NCBI GenBank assembly: GCA_041621405.1
Contig: JBFKAV010000201.1
Coordinates: forward strand, 1 to 5,365
Direction of reading: 5' to 3'
Source: JBFKAV01 sp041621405
GTDB taxonomy: Bacteria; Pseudomonadota; Alphaproteobacteria; Rhodobacterales; Rhodobacteraceae
Length of the DNA stretch: 5,365 nt
Shown here: piece by piece, positions 1 through 5,341 of the stretch
Layout: each line of letters begins with the position of its first letter
Numbering within the stretch: position 1 is the first letter of the stretch
Translations under genes and position numbers: made by a program
Notes under the pieces: model-generated
Databases searched by the model: none
What the model saw: the letters and a program-made list of their open reading frames with translations, nothing else
What the model was told of the DNA's origin: nothing

Positions 1-489
1 GAAGCATGTCGGACGGTAGGTGACGAACACTGCCCGGCGCCGCACGTCCCAGAAGTCGATATTTGCGAATCTGAGAAAAAAGGTGGCGACCTGATTGCTG
101 CGGTCCGCGAGCCGGGCGGTGTCGACCATCACCGCGTCGCGCGAGGATGCGTCCGGCGTGAAGACCTCTGTCGCGTCGTTCCAGTGGCCGAACTGGATGT
201 CCTCGGCGCGCAGGATGTCGCCGAACCGCTCGGAGGGCATGGTCCTATTTGCGACCGTGAGGGCCACGGTCTTGGCTTCGGCCGCGGTCTTCGTGTCGCG
301 CGTGTAAAGCGCTGCGTGGGCAGCGGAATCCGCCGCGACCTGAAGATGGGTGCGGTTCATGTAGGCGTTGGCGACATCGATCGCCAGGCCGCCGATCATG
401 AAGAAGGCGATGAGCAGGAGCACGCCGAAGATGAAGATCCCGCCACTCTCGTCGCGCCAGAACTGGCGGCCGCGCTGGAGCCAGGCCAT
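1..489 (-). CDS. TadG-like pilus assembly protein, 5' part only (C-terminus outside window)
   Basis: This is the N-terminal 163 residues of a TadG-type protein; the gene continues past the left edge. TadG-like proteins belong to the Tad/Flp type IVb pilus machinery and are thought to be anchored in the inner membrane with a large periplasmic part. Visible: a short basic N-terminus, the box RDESG (residues 12-16), one hydrophobic segment (about 18-37), then the family hallmark around AIDVANAYMNRTHLQVAADS (36-55), where a conserved Asp closes the membrane segment before a helix rich in Ala. Residues 56-163 are soluble and recall no other domain to me. Unlike the upstream TadE, it lacks the Glu at +5 of the prepilin motif (Phe there), so it is probably a membrane anchor and not a processed pseudopilin. 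The ATG is two bases after the tadE stop, with GGGAG at 498-502 (8-base spacer) inside the end of tadE, implying translational coupling. Family call is good; exact subfamily (TadG versus a second TadE/F) is less sure because the C-terminus is missing. Confidence 0.8.
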   Translation of the reverse strand, partial: MAWLQRGRQFWRDESGGIFIFGVLLLIAFFMIGGLAIDVANAYMNRTHLQVAADSAAHAALYTRDTKTAAEAKTVALTVANRTMPSERFGDILRAEDIQFGHWNDATEVFTPDASSRDAVMVDTARLADRSNQVATFFLRFANIDFWDVRRRAVFVTYRPTCF

Positions 490-491
490 CG

Positions 492-932
492 TCAGCTCTC
501 CCAGTTCTCGATCAGATGTTCGGCGCTGACCGTGATCGAGCCGGCGTCCAGCCCGCGAAACAGACCGAGCATCTGCAGGTCGGCCATGGGGATGGTCACG
601 GTCGTGGTGACAATGCCCGAGGCAATGGCCGCCACGGCGTCCGCGTTCGTCGAGAGGCTCGCCAGACGGCTTTCCACGAAGTCCTCGGCCTCGGCGACGT
701 TGTTGAGTCGCCCGATCGAGACGTTGCGGTTGGCGTCCTGGAGGATGCGGAGAGCCTGGGACTGGCCGTGGAACACCATGGCGAAATCGACCGCGAGGCC
801 GAATACGAGGAAGATGACTGGAAGCCAGAGCACCGCCTCGATGGTCGCGGCGCCGCTTTCGTCCCTGAACCACGACGGCGCGTTGCGTGGCCGTTTGGTC
901 GAGGAATGCAGCCGAATTACATCTCGGAACAT
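492..932 (-). CDS. TadE-like pseudopilin / minor pilin of the Tad (Flp) pilus
   Basis: The product is 146 residues, within the usual range for TadE/TadF proteins. After a basic N-terminal leader (1-23) comes FRDESGAATIEA (22-33). Gly27 followed by a Glu five residues later (Glu32) fits the type IVb prepilin rule, in which a TadV-type peptidase cuts after the Gly. The hydrophobic stretch 33-54 forms the membrane/pilus-core helix, followed by an amphipathic helix (57-70) and a small beta-rich C-terminal part (about 104-140). Tad pseudopilins are needed for Flp pilus assembly and surface attachment. I chose ATG at 932 because GGGAG at 939-943 sits 6 bases upstream. The frame stays open to an ATG at 1052, but those 40 extra residues have no TadE-like character and cross the AT-rich control region. 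The stop is two bases before the TadG-like start. That it acts as a pseudopilin is inferred from the motif; TadE and TadF cannot be separated from this sequence alone. Confidence 0.85.
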   Translation of the reverse strand: MFRDVIRLHSSTKRPRNAPSWFRDESGAATIEAVLWLPVIFLVFGLAVDFAMVFHGQSQALRILQDANRNVSIGRLNNVAEAEDFVESRLASLSTNADAVAAIASGIVTTTVTIPMADLQMLGLFRGLDAGSITVSAEHLIENWES

Positions 933-962
933 GACATTCTCCCAATGGTTGTGAACAATGAC

Positions 963-1000
963 TTTGTTACCCGATGCTACGTGAATGCGGGATGAACAAA
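963..1000. repeat. Imperfect inverted repeat upstream of tadE
   Basis: TTTGTT at 963-968 is matched by AACAAA at 995-1000. Inside it CCCG (970-973) is matched by CGGG (988-991), displaced by one base. The centre falls near 981. It could be an operator for a dimeric regulator, or a stem-loop in a transcript reading toward tadE. The imperfection and the length of the gap leave function uncertain. Confidence 0.45.
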
Positions 1001-1012
1001 TCATGATGATTT
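998..1012. repeat. 15-base perfect dyad, operator-like
   Basis: AAATCAT (998-1004) and ATGATTT (1006-1012) are exact reverse complements around a single central base at 1005. A compact AT-rich palindrome of this size in front of a short operon resembles a binding site for a dimeric transcription factor. It overlaps the right arm of the 963-1000 repeat by three bases. No regulator is encoded next to it in this window. Confidence 0.5.
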
Positions 1013-1015
1013 TTT

Positions 1016-1043
1016 GGCCGAACTCCGGCCCGATTTGGGCCGG
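1016..1043. repeat. Two overlapping, mutually exclusive GC-rich hairpins between hda and tadE
   Basis: CCGGCCC (1025-1031) and GGGCCGG (1037-1043) form a perfect 7-pair stem with a 5-base loop. The alternative stem GGCCG (1016-1020) with CGGCC (1026-1030) reuses bases of the first stem, so only one can form at a time. For a transcript leaving hda (minus strand) the hairpins lie about 100 bases after the stop and are followed by an A-run (complement of TTTTTT at 1010-1015), not a U-run. It is therefore not a canonical intrinsic terminator. It could still pause or attenuate read-through from hda into tadE. Confidence 0.4.
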
Positions 1044-1140
1044 GTACGCCATCGGGCAAGAAATAGGAATAGTGATCGGCTGGTCAGTCGCTCGCCTTCA
1101 AGGAGAGTCCGAGATCCGAGCCTTCCAGGCGGACCCGGTG

Positions 1141-1809
1141 TCAGTCGTTCTCCAGCACCTCGGCCGCGAGCGCCGCGCCGAGCGGTCGGCCGGTGGCGAG
1201 CGCGCGGGCGTCGAGCGCGGCGACGAGGCGTTGCGCGGCGGCGAAGGAGCGGTCCATGCGCCTCAGGCAATAGTGGACGAGCTTGGGCGGCGGCGCGATC
1301 TGGCGGTCGGCGAAGAGCTTCAACAGCACCGCCGAAAGCAACGCATCGTCGGGGGGCTCCAGCGCGGCGGTGGCGGTCGCCGCCATGCGGCTGGCAAGGT
1401 CGGGGAGCGCGAGATTCCACTGCGATGGCGGCCTACGCGCGGTGAGCAGGAGCGGATAGCCATTCGCCAGCGCCAGATTGTGCAGGTGCAGGAGCGCGGT
1501 CTCGCTGCCGGCGCGGCCGGCGGTGCGGTCGGCGTCCTCCACCGCCGCCGGGCCTGCGGCAAGGGCGGGAATCTCGGCCGGCGCGAGCGCCCGCGCGGCG
1601 ACGATGCGGGCGCCGGCGAGCGCGGCCCAGACATGGGCGAGGTGGGTCTTGCCCGCGCCTTCTGGTCCGGTGAGGACCAGCTTGCCTTGCGGCCAGGCGC
1701 GCCAGGCCTCGATCTGGCGGACGGCGAGCGCGTTCGCGGGCGAGACGAAGAAGTCCTCGCGCCCCCGCGCCTCGAGCCGCGGCAGCGGGAAGGCGAGCTG
1801 CTCGGGCAT
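1141..1809 (-). CDS. hda: Hda/HdaA-type DnaA regulatory inactivator (AAA+ DnaA homologue lacking the DNA-binding domain)
   Basis: The product is 222 residues, typical for Hda. Known role: with the DNA-loaded beta sliding clamp it stimulates ATP hydrolysis by DnaA after initiation, preventing over-initiation. Visible: QLAFPL at residues 4-9 matches the Hda clamp-binding motif near the N-terminus; Walker A GPEGAGKT (48-55); a Walker B-like AVEDAD (89-94); sensor I LLLTARR (120-126); DLASRM (137-142) carrying the probable arginine finger Arg141; and a sensor II/lid helix around RRMDRS (183-188). It ends after the lid, so the DnaA domain IV helix-turn-helix is absent. The clamp motif and the missing domain IV separate it from DnaA and from DnaC-like loaders. 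The ATG shares its A with the stop of the upstream membrane-protein gene (TGATG), and GGAGG at 1814-1818 is spaced 4 bases from it, so translation is coupled. An oddity is Glu91 where the first Walker B Asp is usual. Confidence 0.92.
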   Translation of the reverse strand: MPEQLAFPLPRLEARGREDFFVSPANALAVRQIEAWRAWPQGKLVLTGPEGAGKTHLAHVWAALAGARIVAARALAPAEIPALAAGPAAVEDADRTAGRAGSETALLHLHNLALANGYPLLLTARRPPSQWNLALPDLASRMAATATAALEPPDDALLSAVLLKLFADRQIAPPPKLVHYCLRRMDRSFAAAQRLVAALDARALATGRPLGAALAAEVLEND

Positions 1810-2897
1810 CAGTCCTCCACGTCGCTCTGCCCCTCGCCCCGCCGGCCGGCGAGGCCCTGGTAGAGGCGGCTGTCGCGGTATTGCCTGAGCGCGAAGCGGG
1901 CGAGGACGCCGAGGACCGCGGCGACCGGGACCGCGACCAGGAGGCCCACGAAGCCGAAGAGCGCGCCGAAGGCGGAGAGCGCGAAGATCAGCCAGACCGG
2001 GTGCAGCCCGACCGAGCCGCCGACGAGCTTCGGGGTGAGCACGTTGCCCTCGACGAGCTGGCCGATCTGGAAGATCGCTGCGACGGCGACGATGAGCCAC
2101 CAGTCGCCCCAGAACTGGAAGAGCGCGAGGCCGATTGAGAGAAGCCCGCCGATAAGCGCGCCGACGTAGGGGATGAAGGTCAAGAGCCCCGCGACGAGGC
2201 CGATCACGAGGCCGAACTGCAGCCCCACCAGCATCAGCGCCACGGCGTAGTAAGTGCCAAGGACCAGGCAGACCGTGCCCTGGCCGCGGACAAAGCCGGC
2301 AAGCGTCTGGTCGATCTCGGCCGCGAGCTGGCGGATCACCGGCGCGTGGTCGCGCGGCAGGAGCTTGTCGACCTCGGCCACCATCCGGTCCCAGTCCAAG
2401 AGCACGTAGAAGGCGACGACCGGGACGATCACGAGGAGGAGGGCAACGTTGAGGACCGAGGAGAAGGTGGCGACGATGCCGGTGACGAGCTCGGCGCCGC
2501 GCTGCTGGATGGTCTGGCCGATCGAGGCCAGCGAGGAGCGCAGGGTCGAGTTCTGGTCCATCAGGTCGGGGAAGCGCTCGGTGAGGAACGCCTGCAGGCG
2601 CTGGAACAGTTGCGGCGCGGTCTCGATCAGCGAAGTGGTCTGGCGGGCCAGCGTCGGGACTACGAGCAGCACCGCGAGAATGAAGAGGATGACCGCGAGA
2701 AGCGCGATCACCGTGGTGGCGACGGCGCGGGAGAGGCCGAGGCGCTCGAGCCGGTCGGCGACGGGGTCGAGGAAATAGGCGATGGCGCAGCCGAGGAGGA
2801 AGGGCAGGATGACGTCGCCCAGGGCCCAGAGCATCAGGAAGAACACCGCCGCGGCGATGCCCCAGTACTTCACCTGATCCCTGACCGGCAGGGCCAT
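1809..2897 (-). CDS. AI-2E/PerM-family polytopic inner-membrane protein
   Basis: The product is 362 residues, a normal length for this family. Family members have about seven or eight membrane segments; some act as exporters of the signal AI-2 (TqsA), others in ion or pH homeostasis, and many have no known substrate. Visible hydrophobic segments: about 12-43, 58-82, 149-167, 208-227, 228-262 (GLVAGLLTFIPYVGALIGG at 233-251), 267-282 and 302-335. Signature stretches are the soluble loop 84-148, LDWDRM at 167-172, RGQG at 204-207, and EGNVLTPKLVGG (283-294) followed by GLHPVW (297-302). The C-terminal tail is charged. The ATG is supported by GGAGG at 2904-2908 with a 6-base spacer. The last codon region carries the ribosome binding site for hda and the stop overlaps the hda start by one base. 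Transport substrate cannot be inferred; the coupling to hda does not itself show a shared function. Confidence 0.9.
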   Translation of the reverse strand: MALPVRDQVKYWGIAAAVFFLMLWALGDVILPFLLGCAIAYFLDPVADRLERLGLSRAVATTVIALLAVILFILAVLLVVPTLARQTTSLIETAPQLFQRLQAFLTERFPDLMDQNSTLRSSLASIGQTIQQRGAELVTGIVATFSSVLNVALLLVIVPVVAFYVLLDWDRMVAEVDKLLPRDHAPVIRQLAAEIDQTLAGFVRGQGTVCLVLGTYYAVALMLVGLQFGLVIGLVAGLLTFIPYVGALIGGLLSIGLALFQFWGDWWLIVAVAAIFQIGQLVEGNVLTPKLVGGSVGLHPVWLIFALSAFGALFGFVGLLVAVPVAAVLGVLARFALRQYRDSRLYQGLAGRRGEGQSDVED

Positions 2898-2990
2898 GCC
2901 ACGCCTCCGCTTGCCTCCGCAAGGAGATGACAGAGGGGGAGCGCCGCATCAAGGGCGCGTTGCCCGACCGGCGTGGCGGAGCCCCCGGGA
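2898..2990 (-). other. 93-base spacer between the nuclease-fold gene and the AI-2E-family gene
   Basis: It carries the ribosome binding site of the AI-2E-family gene plus a second copy of the same 8 bases (GCCTCCGC at 2903-2910 and 2913-2920, 10-base period). The second copy is the core of a small hairpin, CTTGC (2910-2914) with GCAAG (2919-2923). A weak minus-strand -35-like TTGATG lies at about 2947-2952, with no convincing -10. I see no intrinsic terminator after the nuclease-fold gene, only a 4-pair stem at 2953-2965 without a U-run, so read-through from upstream is possible. Confidence 0.35.
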
Positions 2991-3797
2991 TCAGCCGCCG
3001 CTGTGCCGGTCGATGCGGAACGAGGCGACGAAGGGCAGGTGGTCGGAGACCTCCTCGCGGAACCGCTCGCGGCCCATGTCCATCGTCCAGTGCATCGGGA
3101 AGAGCTGCAGGCTGCCGCGGATGTACTCGCCCGAGAAGGTGCGCGAGATCGCGAAGCCGTCGAGCAGGTTCGCCCGCCCCTTGGGCAGGATGTGCGAGAA
3201 GCGCGCCTGCAGGTCCCACGACGAGAGGAAATCCATCAGGTCGTCGCCGCCGAGGTGGTGGAAGTTGCTGACGTCCTGCCCGGGGATCATGTTGAAGTCG
3301 CCCACGAGCAGGATGTCCTCGTTGCTTTGCGCCCGCTGCGTGGCGATCCAGGCGCCGATCGCCTTGCACTGGTCGTCGCGAACCTTCTGCTCCCCGGCGC
3401 CGCGGCCCGACTTCAGGTGAACGCCGATCAGGATGAAGTCGAACTGGCCGATCTTGACGTCGAAGACAACGGCCTTGCGGCGCAGAGGGTCGCCGCCGTC
3501 GGAGCCGTCGATCAAGCGGGGGTTGGTGACGCTGGTGCCCTCTTTGTGGAGCACCGCGATGTTGAGGTCGCCCGGCTGCAGCAGCAGCTGCCCCTCGTAG
3601 ACGACGCCGCGGGCCGCGAGCCCGTCGATCAGCCGCTGCAGGTGGGCGGCCGGCTTCACCTCGACCAGCGTGACCAGTTCGGCGTCTAGAAGCGCGAGGC
3701 CGTCGACCTGCCGTTTCGCCCGGTCCTCGTCGATCACCTGGAAGCCGGCGAGGTTCCAGGCGGCGATGCGGGCGGTGGTGTGGGCAAAGCTTGGCAT
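2991..3797 (-). CDS. Endonuclease/exonuclease/phosphatase (DNase I-fold) family protein
   Basis: The product is 268 residues, close to a single domain of this superfamily of Mg-dependent phosphodiesterases and phosphatases. All landmark motifs are present in order: AAWNLAGF (12-19, metal-site Asn15), LVEVK (44-48, catalytic Glu46), GVHLKSG (125-131, His127), VGDFNMIP (165-172, Asp167/Asn169) and VSDHLPF (250-256, Asp252-His253 pair). The active site therefore looks intact. No signal peptide or membrane segment is seen, so a cytoplasmic enzyme is likely. The substrate (DNA, RNA, phosphoinositide-like or other phosphoester) cannot be told; it lacks features I would use to call exonuclease III. 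I chose ATG at 3797 because AAGGA at 3804-3808 is 6 bases upstream and the protein then begins just before the first beta strand. An in-frame ATG at 3848 would add 17 residues without domain character. It is divergent from proS. Confidence 0.87.
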   Translation of the reverse strand: MPSFAHTTARIAAWNLAGFQVIDEDRAKRQVDGLALLDAELVTLVEVKPAAHLQRLIDGLAARGVVYEGQLLLQPGDLNIAVLHKEGTSVTNPRLIDGSDGGDPLRRKAVVFDVKIGQFDFILIGVHLKSGRGAGEQKVRDDQCKAIGAWIATQRAQSNEDILLVGDFNMIPGQDVSNFHHLGGDDLMDFLSSWDLQARFSHILPKGRANLLDGFAISRTFSGEYIRGSLQLFPMHWTMDMGRERFREEVSDHLPFVASFRIDRHSGG

Positions 3798-3949
3798 GGC
3801 GTGTCCTTCCCGGGATTGCTGTCGGCGGAAAGGATACACGGGTTGCATCGGCTCCGCCTTGCCGGGCCCGCCCGGCTGCGGCTTGCCTGCCTGCGGGGCT
3901 TCGCCTAAAGGACGGCGGACCCAAGCCGCGAACGGAAGGCCAGCCCAAG
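3798..3949. promoter_or_regulatory. Divergent intergenic region between the nuclease-fold gene and proS
   Basis: This 152-base GC-rich spacer must hold start signals in both directions. On the minus strand TATCCT (3836-3831) is a 4/6 match to a -10 box, about 34 bases before the nuclease-fold ATG, but no -35 is visible at the right distance. A plus-strand pair for proS is listed separately. A perfect 6-pair hairpin GCCGGG/CCCGGC (3861-3866 with 3871-3876, loop CCCG) lies between them. I see no T-box or other known tRNA-sensing leader before proS. Confidence 0.4.
3883..3911 (+). promoter_or_regulatory. Candidate sigma70-type promoter for proS
   Basis: TTGCCT (3883-3888) and TAAAGG (3906-3911) are separated by exactly 17 bases and lie about 40 bases before the proS ATG, giving a leader of about 30 bases. 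Matches to consensus are 4/6 and 3/6, so this is a weak prediction resting mainly on spacing and position. Confidence 0.28.
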
Positions 3950-5341
3950 ATGCGTCTCAGCCGCTATTTCCTGCCGGTCCTGAAGGAGAACCCCGCCGAG
4001 GCGCAGATCGTCAGCCACCGGCTGATGCTGCGCGCGGGCATGATCAAGCAGCAGGCGGCGGGGATCTATTCCTGGCTGCCGCTCGGCTTCCGGGTGCTGC
4101 GCCGGATCGAGGAGATCGTGCACGAGGAGCAGGTGCGCGCCGGCCACATCCCGATGCTGATGCCGACGCTGCAGCCGGCCGACCTCTGGCGCGAGTCGGG
4201 GCGCTACGACGCCTACGGCCCGGAGATGCTGCGCGTCCGCGACCGCCACGACCGCGACATGCTTTACGGGCCCACGAACGAGGAGATGATCACCGACATC
4301 TTCCGGGCCCACGTCTCGAGCTACAAGGACCTGCCGCTGACGCTCTACCACATCCAGTGGAAATTCCGCGACGAGGTGCGCCCGCGCTTCGGGGTGATGC
4401 GGGGCCGCGAGTTCCTGATGAAGGACGGCTACAACTTCGACGTCGACAAGGCGGCGGCGCTGCACGCCTACAACCGCCACATGGTGAGCTACTTGCGCAC
4501 CTACGAGCGGATGGGGCTGAAGGCGATCCCGATGCGGGCGGATTCGGGCCCGATCGGCGGCGACGACACGCACGAGTTCCTGGTGCTGGCCTCGACCGGC
4601 GAAAGCGAGGTCTACTACGACAGCAAGGTGACCGACCTGACGCTGGGCCGGCGCGACATCGACTATGCCGACCAGGCGCAGGTGGCGGCGATTTGCGCGG
4701 AGTTCACAAGCGCATACGCGCGCACCGACGAGACCCACGACGCGGCGGCCTTCGAGGCGCTGCCCGAGGCGCGGAGGCGGCACGGGCGCGGCATCGAGGT
4801 CGGTCAGATCTTCTATTTCGGCACCAAGTATTCCGAGCCGATGGGCGCGGTGGTGGTGAACGACAAGGGCGAGCGGGTGCCGGTGCACATGGGCTCGCAC
4901 GGGATCGGCGTGTCGCGGCTCTTGGGCGCGATCATCGAGGCCAGCCACGACGATAACGGGATCGTCTGGCCCGAGGGGGTGACGCCCTATCACTGCGGCA
5001 TCGTCAACCTGAAGCAGGGCGACGGCGAGGCCGACGCGGCCTGCGAGGGGCTCTACAACGGGTTGGCCGCGAAGGGGCTCGCGGCGCTCTACGACGACCG
5101 CGACGAGCGCGCCGGCGCCAAGTTTGCGACCATGGACCTGATCGGCCTGCCCTGGCGGATCACGGTGGGGCCGCGGGGGCTCAAGGCCGGCAAGGTGGAA
5201 CTGACCAGCCGGCGCAGCGGGCAGAGCGAGGAGATGAGCCCGGAGGCAGCCGTCGCTCGGGTGGCGGAGATCTATGCGCCGCACCACGTCCGGCAGTCGC
5301 TCGAGCCGATGTCGACACGGGCCTTCCACACGTGGGTCTGA
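3950..5341 (+). CDS. proS: Prolyl-tRNA synthetase, short alphaproteobacterial type without the INS editing domain
   Basis: This class II aminoacyl-tRNA synthetase attaches proline to tRNA-Pro using ATP in the cytoplasm. The product is 463 residues, far shorter than the enzyme of about 570 residues in E. coli, because the large INS editing domain between motifs 2 and 3 is reduced to a short stretch (about 222-280). Visible: the N-terminal MRLSRYFLPVLKE typical of the family, TNEEM (109-113), motif 2 in RDEVRPRFGVMRGREFLMKD (140-159), the GGDDTHEF segment (203-210), motif 3 GIGVSRLLGAIIE (318-330), and the C-terminal anticodon-binding domain (from about 347, with YDDRDERAGAKF at 381-392 and LPWRITVG at 400-407). 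The start is fixed by the conserved N-terminus; GGAAGG at 3934-3939 is 10 bases upstream. The frame is open to 3791 but the extra 53 residues are not ProRS-like. The last 20 or so residues (after about 443) extend past the point where relatives I recall end. ProRS of this short class usually depends on separate trans-editing proteins to clear Ala-tRNA-Pro. Confidence 0.96.
   Translation: MRLSRYFLPVLKENPAEAQIVSHRLMLRAGMIKQQAAGIYSWLPLGFRVLRRIEEIVHEEQVRAGHIPMLMPTLQPADLWRESGRYDAYGPEMLRVRDRHDRDMLYGPTNEEMITDIFRAHVSSYKDLPLTLYHIQWKFRDEVRPRFGVMRGREFLMKDGYNFDVDKAAALHAYNRHMVSYLRTYERMGLKAIPMRADSGPIGGDDTHEFLVLASTGESEVYYDSKVTDLTLGRRDIDYADQAQVAAICAEFTSAYARTDETHDAAAFEALPEARRRHGRGIEVGQIFYFGTKYSEPMGAVVVNDKGERVPVHMGSHGIGVSRLLGAIIEASHDDNGIVWPEGVTPYHCGIVNLKQGDGEADAACEGLYNGLAAKGLAALYDDRDERAGAKFATMDLIGLPWRITVGPRGLKAGKVELTSRRSGQSEEMSPEAAVARVAEIYAPHHVRQSLEPMSTRAFHTWV

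Larger units (their letters stand above)
933..1020 (-). promoter_or_regulatory. AT-rich control region upstream of tadE
   Basis: GC content falls sharply here: I count about 27/60 in 901-960 and 26/60 in 961-1020, against about 48/60 in 1201-1260 inside hda. The region lies directly before the tadE-tadG pair, carries the tadE ribosome binding site (939-943) and holds two dyad symmetries (listed separately). I see no well-spaced -35/-10 pair on the minus strand; TTGTTC at 994-999 is the best -35-like hexamer but has no good partner 16-18 bases downstream. Promoter location is therefore inferred from composition and position, not from recognised boxes. Confidence 0.4.

Noticed and set aside
184..995. 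Plus-strand open frames across the tad genes
   Set aside because: The opposite strand encodes clear TadE and TadG family proteins with good ribosome binding sites; the plus-strand products have no recognisable features.
933..1052. Longer TadE start at 1052
   Set aside because: The 40 added residues cross the AT-rich dyad region and match nothing in TadE proteins; the ATG at 932 has a well-spaced GGGAG.
985..1863. Plus-strand 292-codon open frame opposite hda
   Set aside because: Arg/Gly-rich shadow of hda with no ribosome binding site that I can see; hda is supported by the clamp motif, Walker A and sensor motifs.
3861..3876. GC-rich hairpin in the proS leader considered as a terminator or riboswitch
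   Set aside because: No U-run follows, no T-box sequence is present, and such short GC palindromes are expected by chance at this base composition.
1141..3948. A 935-codon open frame on the minus strand covering the nuclease-fold, AI-2E-family and hda genes
   Set aside because: Only its last 222 codons (hda) are real. The rest runs in a different frame across two recognisable genes, and its product is Arg/Pro-rich low-complexity sequence typical of a high-GC shadow frame.
3791..3949. Longer ProS start at 3791
   Set aside because: It would overlap the start of the divergent nuclease-fold gene, and the extra residues are unlike ProRS, whose conserved N-terminus begins at 3950.
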